Of a stretch of 64,000 nt of DNA, positions 46,172-54,720 are shown piece by piece. Below the pieces are notes generated by a model. The model was not told the DNA's origin and did not search any database. It saw only the letters and a list, made by a program, of their open reading frames with translations. How positions within the stretch are numbered: the first letter of the stretch is position 1; the number at the start of each line of letters is the position of its first letter. Source of the DNA: Bacillota bacterium (lineage in GTDB: Bacteria > Bacillota > Clostridia > Acetivibrionales > DSM-1351); NCBI GenBank assembly GCA_023444055.1, contig JAEZRV010000095.1:62001-126000 (forward strand), in the 5' to 3' direction. A program made the position numbers and the translations under genes.

Positions 46172-47428
46172 TTATTTTAATGCTGAAAAGTTAGAAGCAA
46201 CGTCTTTTAAGCTGATAATCTCCATATAATCATAACTTCCATTTCCATAAATGCTATTCTTCAAATGACAATAATTAGTTATGTTACCATAACCATCAGT
46301 CATAAATTTAATATAAGTTGTTTCTTCTGGATAGTTTGGATCATAAATTCCCATCAAATAATCATTGGAATTTGCAATATCATACAAACAAATTGGAACT
46401 ACTGCATGTTCAACTGAGCCACGAAGAAGTACTACAAGTGGTTCTCCTCTCCATAACCATGAGCAAAGTTGTGAATATGTTGTTATTCTACCAGACAAAT
46501 TAGCATTATTTATCGATATACAACAACTATTTTTTTCTATATTGTAAAGTCGGAGGGTGTCCTGATTGCAAAAAAACCATCCTACTGCTTGACCAATTCG
46601 ACTAACCTTACTATCACTGCGTGATACTGTTATTGGATTAAAGTGGTCTCCTAAATTGTTTAAATTATATTCAGATTGACTCGTACTTGAGTATAATGAA
46701 TTATTGTTAAAAATATTTATTCCTTCCAGATTATAAGAGAAATTATCTCTTAAACATGGTCCTGAAGTAGGTAACAAGCCATAATAATTTAAAGATGCAA
46801 CTGCTGCCATTCCAAAACATACCTTTACTTGCTTATTCTTCTCATCTCCATCAAAATAGTAATACTTATCATTTGGAGAATAAAATCCATTGTAATTAAT
46901 TCGAAATCCATTGTCAGCCTCTGGAGAATCTCCTACTAGTATATTCTCGCGAGAACCTAATTTGGGTACTGATAAGGATAATAGCGGTGAATCTATATGT
47001 AATGTATAACTTCCCGTTTCTCCGGACCAGTCATCACTAACGTAGCAGTAATATGTTTCGTTTTCATTCAAATATAGACTAAACTTAAAATTATATCCAT
47101 CTCCTCCTCGACTAGAGGATCTTTTCGTTCGTCCACTTTCATATTCGATTCCACCAGATGTATCTAAGGAGCCCGTAGTATATATTGTATAACGTCCAGT
47201 AACTGGTGCTGTAAATCTATAATAATCAACGTCAAATCCACTATATCTATCATTAAAATCAATTCGAGAATAAACTTCTGTACTTGCACTTACTAATGAA
47301 ATTGTAGCAGCATTGTAATGTTCATCCCCAACATCATTATAAAATGAATATGATTGTGCACTAACATTCACTCTAGATAGACATAGAATACCTAAACAAC
47401 ATGTAACTAATAATAAAAGTTTTTTCAT
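46172..47428 (-). CDS. Secreted C39-like cysteine peptidase-family protein
   Basis: A 418-aa protein with a clear signal peptide (MKKLLLLVTCCLGILCLSRV; cleavage near AQS). Residues 30-150 look like a bacterial pre-peptidase C-terminal beta domain (YYRFTAPVTGRYTIYT, CYVSDDWSGETGSYTLHI). The C-terminal half is papain-like: the Cys lies in VCFGMAAVASLNYYG and the His in VEHAVVPICLYD, followed by IYDPN. Activity outside the cell is inferred. ATG 47428 has AAGGAG 6 bases upstream; an upstream in-frame ATG at 47455 is less likely. Confidence 0.8.
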   Translation of the reverse strand: MKKLLLLVTCCLGILCLSRVNVSAQSYSFYNDVGDEHYNAATISLVSASTEVYSRIDFNDRYSGFDVDYYRFTAPVTGRYTIYTTGSLDTSGGIEYESGRTKRSSSRGGDGYNFKFSLYLNENETYYCYVSDDWSGETGSYTLHIDSPLLSLSVPKLGSRENILVGDSPEADNGFRINYNGFYSPNDKYYYFDGDEKNKQVKVCFGMAAVASLNYYGLLPTSGPCLRDNFSYNLEGINIFNNNSLYSSTSQSEYNLNNLGDHFNPITVSRSDSKVSRIGQAVGWFFCNQDTLRLYNIEKNSCCISINNANLSGRITTYSQLCSWLWRGEPLVVLLRGSVEHAVVPICLYDIANSNDYLMGIYDPNYPEETTYIKFMTDGYGNITNYCHLKNSIYGNGSYDYMEIISLKDVASNFSALK

Positions 47429-47455
47429 AACATTCTCCTTTATATTTATTTTCAA

Positions 47456-47826
47456 TAATAAATCTATAATCTTTTCTTTTATTTGTTAGCATAAATAGAA
47501 TTAGTTGCATATTTTTATAATATAAATAGTATGTATAATACAGATTTAAAATTGCCGTATTATAATAATATAACTTTAATTGTTATTTTTGTCAATAGTA
47601 GTATTATAATGTCAAAATTTACTTAACTGTAAATTTAAATTAAAACACAGGACTTATGCAGTTGCTGTAAATAATTTGTAAAATGCATTCGTCCTTAATG
47701 AGTGTCTGAATACAGAAATATAAATTTAGGAAAATTTGCAAAAACACTTGACATTTGAAAAGTCGTCCAATAATCGAAAAGGATGGTATTAATTACCATT
47801 GCTTTTAAATAAAATGGGTGGAACCT
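47456..47826. other. Intergenic region left of an IS remnant
   Basis: About 370 bp, extremely A+T-rich, with no gene seen. The right part probably contains the left end of the decayed insertion sequence; terminal repeats could not be defined. Confidence 0.4.
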
Positions 47827-48142
47827 ATGAAAAAAGCAATTTTACCGAACTTTGAAAATCAAAATCATGGAGCCGGAGGCGGGATTCCGATATTAAAAAC
47901 AATGTGGGACAAATTGTGCATACCTACTGATAAGCAATAGAGTTTATTCTCCAGAACAGGCTGTTATTGCATGCGCAAAGAGATGGAAAATAGAAGTATT
48001 TTACCGAAATGCTAAGCAGGAATTAGGGCTTACTGCCTGCCATTCACAAACAAAAGTGGCGCATGAAGCTCACATTGAGATGATATTTATAGCAGAAAAT
48101 TTATTGAACTATATAAACTGGGAATTAAGACTTGTTTTTTAA
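47827..48142 (+). pseudogene. IS4-type transposase remnant (N- and C-terminal ends only)
   Basis: The first 37 codons (ILPNFENQNHGAGGGIPILK) match the N-terminus of IS4/IS1380-type transposases. A stop at 47938 and a shift follow. The C-terminal catalytic end comes next: RWKIEVFYRNAKQELGL with the DDE glutamate, then FIAENLLNYINWEL. The whole central part is deleted. It is inactive. Confidence 0.8.
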
Positions 48143-48273
48143 ACACTTATGTAGTAATAGTTTGAGAATTTTGAAAAGTGTTAGAAGGTTTTTAAGTAAA
48201 TACTGGATATAGTTATCTGAAAAAGTATAGATATATTAACCCATGATATAATTATTTCTGGAGGGATGATCAC

Positions 48274-48489
48274 ATGGACAAACTGGATTTAATACTTGAA
48301 AAGATGGAAAATATTGATATACTGGAATCTAAAATTGATAAAATACAAAGTGATATTACCGCATTAAAATCAAATAACAGATTGATAAATAGTAAACTTG
48401 ATAGTTTAACAGAAATAACCTATACTATCATGGATAATGAAACAGAACATAAAATGAGAATCGAAAAATTAGAAAATAAAGTGGTTTAG
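48274..48489 (+). CDS. Small coiled-coil protein
   Basis: 71 aa with strong heptads (LILEKMENIDILESKIDKIQ and following). GGAGGG stands 8 bases before the ATG at 48274. Such small coiled-coil proteins are frequent in clostridial accessory regions, and their role is unknown. Confidence 0.6.
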   Translation: MDKLDLILEKMENIDILESKIDKIQSDITALKSNNRLINSKLDSLTEITYTIMDNETEHKMRIEKLENKVV

Positions 48490-48644
48490 ATTGAAATATA
48501 GGGCTATCAGATTGATAGCTTTATTTGTCTAAAATGAATTTGAAATTTCTTTCTCTATAAAGTCTGTAAGACTTTAATCAAATTTACATATAAGTTCATT
48601 ATTTCCAAAACCAACTCGTTCTGTAATGTGTAGTCCCAAAGGTT

Positions 48645-48914
48645 CTAATGAACATACGCAACATTGAAATCTTTCAAAAACAATAGGTGATTTAATTTGT
48701 ATTTTTTTAACCTATTCAATAGTGTTTTCTCTGAGTCCTTGGCGTATTTGCCTTTAGTGTGAGAGTTTTCCTCGTGCCCCTTATCAAGTAGCAGATCAAA
48801 TCTACTCTCATAACTTGTGAGTTCTTCCTTTGAGAAGCTGGTTGTATGCTTCATTTTTTCTTTACGGCAATTATTCATCTCATTAAATAGTTCCTCCATT
48901 TCTTTACTCCACAA
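48645..48914 (-). pseudogene. IS66-family transposase fragment
   Basis: 89 codons with the C-terminal IS66 segment: YESRFDLLLDKGHEEN, YAKDSEKTLLNRLKKYK and NHLLFLKDFNV. The family continues with PFDNNLSERDLR, but here a stop follows at once. The upstream part is also gone. Confidence 0.8.
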
Positions 48915-49056
48915 ATTACCACTTTCTTCAGAAATAGCGGGAAAAGTGTGGTAAGTTATTTAAAGTGGATAGAGATAATTTCTAGTTTATGGTATATTAA
49001 TAACAATAGGTATTAGTACCTGATAATAATTCATAAATAATTGGAGGTATAAATAC

Positions 49057-49614
49057 ATGGATAAGAAATTAGTTTGTCCTTGTGGATTAACTTGTTGTGA
49101 TTGTTTATTTTACAAAAGTGAAATTTATGATGCTGCCAGAAAGTTGAAAAAGTTAATAAAGCTGAATGACTTGGATTTATTTCTTAAAGGAAATAGTATA
49201 AAAAAAAATTGGAAATCACTTTCAGAACATATGCTGCTAGGTGAGGAACAAGAATGGGAGCAAGTAGGTAAATATTTGGAAATATTTAAGGATATGCCAC
49301 TTTTTATAAATATTCTTGATGGTATTATCAAATTACAATGTAAAGCAACTTGTCAGGAAACTGGTGGATGTTCTTTGGGAGGTAACACACATGAATGTCA
49401 TGCATTAAGATGTGTAAAGTCTAATGGTTATGATGGGTGCTGGCAATGTGATAAATTTGAAAACTGTGATAAATTGGGTTTTGTTAAGGAGAGATATGGA
49501 GCTGTTATTGAAGAAAATTTAAGAATAGCCAAAGATAAAGGTGTTGAGGAAGTAAAGTCACATGGCAATAGATATTATGTTTGGCAGAGAAAAAAATATG
49601 GAGATGAAATTTAA
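49057..49614 (+). CDS. DUF3795-type cysteine-rich protein
   Basis: A 185-aa protein. The N-terminal CPCGLTCCDCLFY and C-terminal CWQCDKFENCDKLGFVKERYG fit DUF3795 (CGL-x-C...C-x2-C). A further Cys cluster, CKATCQETGGCSLGG, lies between. It probably binds metal; the function is unknown. RBS TTGGAGGTATAAATAC-ATG. Confidence 0.8.
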   Translation: MDKKLVCPCGLTCCDCLFYKSEIYDAARKLKKLIKLNDLDLFLKGNSIKKNWKSLSEHMLLGEEQEWEQVGKYLEIFKDMPLFINILDGIIKLQCKATCQETGGCSLGGNTHECHALRCVKSNGYDGCWQCDKFENCDKLGFVKERYGAVIEENLRIAKDKGVEEVKSHGNRYYVWQRKKYGDEI

Positions 49615-49623
49615 GGAGTTAGC

Positions 49624-49764
49624 ATGTTAATTTTACTTAAAATGAACAATATTAAGGTAAGCTATACACAGCAGGAATTAATTGGAATTGACATTAAAAC
49701 AGCAGAAGGAATGCTGAAGGAGAAAGACATCTTAAATTGTATAAATGAACATATTGTTAATTAA
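49624..49764 (+). pseudogene. Doc/Fic-type toxin C-terminal fragment
   Basis: 46 codons: LILLKMNNIKVSYTQQELI, then GMLKEKDILNCINEHI. This agrees with the C-terminal end of death-on-curing toxins ('LL.NGY.I.YT..ELI.LGL.VA.G.I..EDIL.WI..H'). The catalytic HPFxxGN part is absent. Confidence 0.5.
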
Positions 49765-49776
49765 ATTTTTATATTA

Positions 49777-49828
49777 GCAGGGGTATATAACCTTGCTTTT
49801 ATTTTTGTCTAGTTTATTGGTGTATTTA
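49777..49828 (+). terminator. Terminator and arm without a yyaL piece
   Basis: GCAGGG and CCTTGC pair, followed by TTTTATTTTTGTC. The arm continues to GGTGTATTTAATAA. It is the fourth copy of the island arm, but the yyaL core that follows the other three is missing here. Confidence 0.65.
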
Positions 49829-49896
49829 ATAATATACTTAAGGCTTTTTTGCTTTCCATATGTATCTCCATTGCTTTATTGCAAGTCTGCCAAATA

Positions 49897-50697
49897 TCAA
49901 AAGTTTTTAATAGAATAAACTGGATATTCCTCTACCTTTTCAAAATTCAATTTATAAGCAACTTTTTGGGATGGTATATTATCAACAGTAGTTTCCCATA
50001 TTGGCAAGAAGCCTTTTCTTAGTTGATTAATAATTAAATAATAAGAAATAATTGTTCCATATCCTTTGTTTCTTTCACTATTGTTAAAAGTATCAAGATC
50101 TATAAAATACTGATTTTCATGAATAAATCCATTGTTTACACATTGGGAAATTATCTCCCCATTCTTCCTTAAAGCCATGCCAAAGACCTCATTGCCTAAC
50201 TTATCATATGCATAGTATTTATTGTAAGCTTTTGGAATAATGGGTAATATATTTTCGCAAACCTCAATATCTTTCATCATGTCTATGCTAAAATCAGAGT
50301 TTTCAAATTTTTCTTTGTTCAAAATAAATGTATTCTCATAATGCTTTTTAACCTTATAGTCTTTTAATGACTCATTTAACACACTATCCCCAAGAGTATT
50401 ATTATCAGAGTAGACCTCAAAGTAACTTTCTCCAACCTCTTTAAGTAAAGGGATAATCTTATTATTAATGACATCAATAATAAAACTTCTGTGTTTTGGC
50501 AATATTTCTTTACATGAAAGGTATGACCATCTGGACAAAGCCCAAACAAGTGCAATTTCTGGCTTTTCCTTGTTGTCAACAAATACTTTGCCAGGAAATT
50601 TTGTATTAATAACTGCCAATGCAGGTATTTGAAATTTATTTACATTAAAAAAACTTTCCACTATCTTAAAATCTTCTGTTTTTAACTCAACAGACAT
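49897..50697 (-). CDS. GNAT-type acetyltransferase (GNAT_acetyltran family)
   Basis: A 266-aa protein. The C-terminal acetyl-CoA fold has NKGYGTIISYYLI (loop A of GNAT) and NIPSQKVAYKLNFEKVEEY near the end. The N-terminal half is the variable substrate domain. The substrate is unknown. It sits next to the phd-relE remnant on the opposite strand. Confidence 0.8.
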   Translation of the reverse strand: MSVELKTEDFKIVESFFNVNKFQIPALAVINTKFPGKVFVDNKEKPEIALVWALSRWSYLSCKEILPKHRSFIIDVINNKIIPLLKEVGESYFEVYSDNNTLGDSVLNESLKDYKVKKHYENTFILNKEKFENSDFSIDMMKDIEVCENILPIIPKAYNKYYAYDKLGNEVFGMALRKNGEIISQCVNNGFIHENQYFIDLDTFNNSERNKGYGTIISYYLIINQLRKGFLPIWETTVDNIPSQKVAYKLNFEKVEEYPVYSIKNF

Positions 50698-50998
50698 ATA
50701 TCCTCCATTTATACAATTTATTAGTTTGTTTACATTTTACCATTATGTGTCATGAATGAACATATATTAATTGATGGCTAAGTTATATTTCAATTTAGAA
50801 GGGGATTATTGATGTTTATGCACTAGATATTATAAGGAAAACTCTCATTTATCAGCTTACGAAATAGACTAATGTTAAATGAAAATACTTGCTTATAATT
50901 TTTTATATAAAATATAGTATAGAATTTTATATAGTATATTGTGTAGAATTTAATTTCAGCATATAATAGGAGTATAAGAACACTTAAGGAGAATAATT

Positions 50999-51328
50999 AT
51001 GCTTATACAGGATAGATTTATTTCAACGTCAGAGTTGCAGCAAAATGTTGCTAAAACAATTGATAAAGCAAAGAAAGAAGACATTATAATAATAAGGAAT
51101 AATAAGCTTGAGGCTGCAATCATAAGTATAGAAAAGTATAACCAGCTTTTAGAATATATTGAATGGAAAAAAATTCGTGATGCTTTGGATAACATGCCTA
51201 TAGAAGGTGTATCAGACAAAGATGTAAAGCACCATATGAGTATTCTATCCCAAGCAAAAGCAGAAAAACGATTTACTGCTGAGGATATCGAAAAGGTTGC
51301 AGAAAGTGATAGTGACTATAATGTATAA
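50999..51328 (+). CDS. Phd/YefM-type antitoxin
   Basis: A 109-aa DNA-binding antitoxin. The N-terminal half STSELQQNVAKTIDKAKKED, then IIIRNNKLEAAIISIEKYNQ, is Phd/YefM-like. The acidic C-terminal end would neutralise the toxin. The last 8 bp overlap the start of the toxin gene (AATGTATAA). The partner is destroyed by an insertion, so this is now an orphan antitoxin. Confidence 0.88.
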   Translation: MLIQDRFISTSELQQNVAKTIDKAKKEDIIIIRNNKLEAAIISIEKYNQLLEYIEWKKIRDALDNMPIEGVSDKDVKHHMSILSQAKAEKRFTAEDIEKVAESDSDYNV

Positions 51329-51718
51329 AGTAACATTTTCAAAAGCAGTTGTTAAAACAATTATAACGAGGCAAGAAAATTCCCAAACTTCTAGAAGTGG
51401 CGGGTACCGCTTTGGTTTTCAGGCGTTGAGAATATCTTCCGTTTCGTTGAAACGCCGCTGATGTAATGAAAATTTTCTACAACCGAAAAATTTCATTTTG
51501 AATTTAGGCATTATAAAATATGATAAGGCTACAAGATATAGAATATATAGTGCATTAAACAGCCTTCCTAAAGGTGATGTTAACGTATGCAAGGTTATGA
51601 TAACCCTCCATATTTCAGGATTCGAATTGGAGATATAAGAGCGTTATTTATTAAGGATGATGTCAGGGCGGAGATATTTGTTTTTGACATTAATTCTAGA
51701 GGTGATATTTATAAGTAA
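51321..51718 (+). pseudogene. RelE/ParE-type toxin, split by the structured repeat and frameshifted
   Basis: ATG 51321 gives MYKVTFSKAVVKTI. The 154-bp insert 51363-51516 then interrupts it, and the frame resumes with KYDKATRYRIYSALNSLPKG. After DVNV one base is missing (GTATGCAA for GTAATGCAA). The rest reads GYDNPPYFRIRIGDIRALF and ends FDINSRGDIYK. Two independent lesions leave no active toxin. Confidence 0.88.
51361..51517. repeat. Structured interspersed repeat, copy 3, inserted in a toxin gene
   Basis: 157 bp from TTATAACG to CATTATAA, about the same length as copy 1. CGAGGC pairs with GTTTCG, ACTTCTAGAAGT is the first hairpin, and AATGAAAA...TTTTCATT-like sequence the last. Removing 51363-51516 restores the toxin reading frame as KTI-KYDK, which places the ends exactly and argues against a long target duplication. 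Confidence 0.85.
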
Positions 51719-51811
51719 GATCTGCTTGCCCGAAGAGTATGAAAGCGATATAGTACAAATTACGCAACTGTGCAAAGCACAAATTATATTAAAAAGCTGG
51801 GGAACAAAAAG

Positions 51812-52402
51812 ATGGACAAAGGCCAATTTGTTATAGATATATTAGATTTATACTGGATAAATGGTGACAAAGATGACCCAGAGGACCTATGCCTTCATGG
51901 TGATGTTTATGTAAAAATAGGTGAGGAGATAATTGCCGATAACTATTCATGTACAGTAAGTTCAACTGCCATATACCTGTTAAAATCACTTCAAGAAGAC
52001 CACAAACCTGATGAAAGTGCAAATCAGATGTTGCCATGCTGTGGTTTTTTCATTATTCCACATGATAGTGAAGATACAGTTGAAATAACTGGATGCCCTA
52101 ATGGAATAGATTGGTCCGTCTTACATATAGAGAATTATATAAAATTAGTGACTGAAAAAGGAACCAAGATTAACATAGAACCCAATGTATATCGAGATGT
52201 CGTATTTAACTTTGTAGATAAAATTCAAGAATTTTATTCAAAGTGCCAGGAAAAGAAATTACCAACAGATGATTTTGATTATAGAGGATACACAAAATTT
52301 TGGAGAGAGTGGAGCAATAGAAGAATAGTTGGAGATTGCGAAGCAGAGACTAACTCGGATAAGGAAGGTATTTATGATAATAGACACATTAAAATTTTAT
52401 AA
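51812..52402 (+). CDS. Hypothetical protein, first of an overlapping pair
   Basis: A 196-aa acidic, soluble protein (MDKGQFVIDILDLYWINGDK, later CCGFFIIPHD and GCPNGIDWSVLHIEN). ATG 51812 has GGGGA 9 bases before it. It resembles the immunity-type proteins found near contact-dependent toxins, but I cannot name the family. The end overlaps the next gene by 29 bp. Confidence 0.65.
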   Translation: MDKGQFVIDILDLYWINGDKDDPEDLCLHGDVYVKIGEEIIADNYSCTVSSTAIYLLKSLQEDHKPDESANQMLPCCGFFIIPHDSEDTVEITGCPNGIDWSVLHIENYIKLVTEKGTKINIEPNVYRDVVFNFVDKIQEFYSKCQEKKLPTDDFDYRGYTKFWREWSNRRIVGDCEAETNSDKEGIYDNRHIKIL

Positions 52403-53210
52403 TGATTATATGAATTATGAATATACATTAGTTAATTCAAATGCTGATATTTCTGGAGGGCTTTTAGAAAAATCTCAAATTGATAATATTAAAAATCATC
52501 CAGAGATTGATAGAATAAAGATTATGGGGTTAAAGCAGGACACATTTGAATATTTCATTGAAAAATATGGTCAACGATTTAAAGCAATTTACTTTTTTAA
52601 AAACAAAGGTATAAAAGATTTAAGCATTCTATCATCATTAGAAAAGATTGAATTTATAGGATATTTTTTCAACCAAGGCTGTGATAGATTATGGGACATG
52701 AGTAGAAATCTTGCTTTAAAAGGTTTATCAATTAATGATTTTTCAAAACTACATAGTATTGATGATATTGTGACAGCTCCTAAATTAGAGTTTTTCGATT
52801 TTGGCAATATGGTATGGAATACAATGATTTTAGATAGTTTAAAACCTCTTTCTAAAACTAAATTAAAGTATTTGAGTTTTAATGCAAAGAAGATTATTGA
52901 TAATGATATAACTCCTATCGGAAATATAACGACACTTGAAGAATTACACTTCCCTACTAATTTATTTGAAACGGAACAAATTGCTTTGCTTACTGCAAAG
53001 TTGGAGAAAGTTATATCATCTTCTTTGGGGCCTTATCATAAAATAGATGAGCCGATAGAATGGAAAAGTGGTAGTGGAGTTAAAATGAAAGATACTTTTA
53101 TACATGGAAAAGGAAAGCCATTTTTAGATTCAAATAAAGATGAAAAGCGAATAAATAAATATGTTCAAGAATTTGAACAAATGGTTAATAAGTATAAAGA
53201 AAATATTTAA
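52374..53210 (+). CDS. Leucine-rich-repeat-like hypothetical protein
   Basis: A 278-aa protein. The middle has irregular LRR-like units (IKDLSILSSLEKIEFIGYF; LALKGLSINDFSKLHSIDDI; KLKYLSFNAKKI; TTLEELHFPTNL). No signal peptide is present. ATG 52374 has AAGGAAGG in front, inside the previous gene, so the pair is co-translated. Many such cytosolic LRR-like proteins are immunity proteins; this is only a guess. Confidence 0.65.
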   Translation: MIIDTLKFYNDYMNYEYTLVNSNADISGGLLEKSQIDNIKNHPEIDRIKIMGLKQDTFEYFIEKYGQRFKAIYFFKNKGIKDLSILSSLEKIEFIGYFFNQGCDRLWDMSRNLALKGLSINDFSKLHSIDDIVTAPKLEFFDFGNMVWNTMILDSLKPLSKTKLKYLSFNAKKIIDNDITPIGNITTLEELHFPTNLFETEQIALLTAKLEKVISSSLGPYHKIDEPIEWKSGSGVKMKDTFIHGKGKPFLDSNKDEKRINKYVQEFEQMVNKYKENI

Positions 53211-53512
53211 AACTATAAATTTGATGATTGGAAGTAATATTTTAAATCAGGCAAAAAAACAGCGAAGAAAACTATCCTGTCACAGGAAAACGCTATTATA
53301 ATATAAATTTCAACTTATTTGAGTGAAAAAATGAGCATAATGTGTGATTAATTTAACGCACATTTTTTAAATAGAGTGAAGTATGGATTGATTTATATAT
53401 CGAAAGGCGAGGATATAAAATGATTTTAACGGATATTGATATTATTGTTACAGAACAGTTTTAAAAAGCAAACGATTATAATATATTATCTTCGAGTTGA
53501 GGAGTAAAGTGT
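53211..53512. other. Intergenic region, no gene
   Basis: 302 bp. A weak hairpin AACAGCG/CGCTATT lies at about 53260-53300. A 14-codon frame (53420-53464) with GGCGAGG-like site is too short to support. Confidence 0.4.
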
Positions 53513-53607
53513 GAAAGAAATTAAAAAAATAAAAAAAGGAGGTGCCGAGTCCAAGTCATTTCTTTCATGTGGTTTTGTGTAGAATGCGGGACATGGACAT
53601 AATAATG
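53513..53607 (+). promoter_or_regulatory. Pseudoknot-type leader before the lipoprotein gene
   Basis: GAAAGAAAT (53513-53521), GGAGG (53538-53542), GTCCAAGTC (53549-53557), ATTTCTTTC (53558-53566), GACATGGAC (53590-53598), 6 nt, ATG 53605. The first and fourth blocks pair over 9 bp, the third and fifth over 8 of 9. The layout is identical to that at 59147. Confidence 0.8.
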
Positions 53608-54525
53608 AAAGCAAAATTACTGTTAATACTTGTACTGTTATGTTTAACATCTACAGCATGTTATAATTCTTCAATACAGACTGTAAATAATAACGAAATA
53701 AATACTAATCAGAAATTAACTTTTGATGAGAATTCTTCAGCTAATGCTAGACAAGACAGCACGAAAGAAAATAACGCATGGAATGTAGTTGAAAATAGGT
53801 GTGAAGATATTGATAATGATGGAAAAAAAGACGACATTACTCTTTCCTTTTATGAAGAAAAAGATGCAATAAAAAAATTTAAAATAACGATTAATGAAAG
53901 TGAGAAAGTATTATTTGACTCACAAAAAACATTTTCACTAATTAGTTTTAATATAAAGCAATTAGTAAATCTGGATAACGGGGAAAAAGGAGTATTAATC
54001 AAGTTAAATTCAGAAGGTGAAACCGCAAACCAAGATAGTAAAAGCGCGAATCCAAGTTGGTTTGACCATAGCTTTTTTGTAATAGGTTATACAAAAGGCA
54101 AAATTATAACCTTATTAGATGGAATTAATCAGCCTTATAATTCAGATAATAATTACAAAATAAAATACATTGGAGACTATAATATTGAATTTTGTGATAA
54201 TGCTACAAATTTCATTGTGAAATATGCTGCTACCCTCTATAAATCTACGGATGATGGTATAAAAAGATTGAAAGCAATTAATGATAATCAATCCTCGAAT
54301 ATTTCAAGTAATTATTTCAATGTGGAGGCTCAAGATACAAACGCTGATGGCATAGATGAAATTATTTGTTCAAAGTACATACCTGGATTATATCATGCTG
54401 ATTTGTTAGGAATCATTGATTATACATTTGCATTTAGAAATGGCAAATATTCTTTATCAAAGGAAACATTAGAATATGACGGAGATTCAGGGTCACATAC
54501 TGTAAAACAAATGGAGATTTCATAG
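53605..54525 (+). CDS. Lipoprotein with Asp-rich calcium-loop-like repeats
   Basis: A 306-aa protein with a signal sequence and lipobox STAC (Cys19), so it is membrane-anchored outside the cell. Two DxDxDG-type loops are visible (DIDNDGKKDD near 78 and DTNADGIDEI near 250), as in FG-GAP/VCBS-like domains. The function is unknown. The start at 53605 is set by the leader; the in-frame GTG at 53542 lies in the GGAGGTG site. Confidence 0.75.
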   Translation: MKAKLLLILVLLCLTSTACYNSSIQTVNNNEINTNQKLTFDENSSANARQDSTKENNAWNVVENRCEDIDNDGKKDDITLSFYEEKDAIKKFKITINESEKVLFDSQKTFSLISFNIKQLVNLDNGEKGVLIKLNSEGETANQDSKSANPSWFDHSFFVIGYTKGKIITLLDGINQPYNSDNNYKIKYIGDYNIEFCDNATNFIVKYAATLYKSTDDGIKRLKAINDNQSSNISSNYFNVEAQDTNADGIDEIICSKYIPGLYHADLLGIIDYTFAFRNGKYSLSKETLEYDGDSGSHTVKQMEIS

Positions 54526-54720
54526 AAGTTAAGAAGTATTATGAAGATGTTATAATGTAAGACGTAATGTTTATACACGGCAAACCAGAATAATTGGTGC
54601 TAGTCTTTTTGAGTAGTAATGATACAATCAAATTAACATCGCAACACAGGAAATGTTTTCATCACTCCATATGATAAGCTTAAGTTACCGTACGGAAAGG
54701 TAATCAAGAGGAGAAAAACG

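Noticed and set aside
53420..53464. 14-codon leader peptide before the lipoprotein gene
   Set aside because: Too short and without conserved features; distance and frame show no link to the structured leader that follows.
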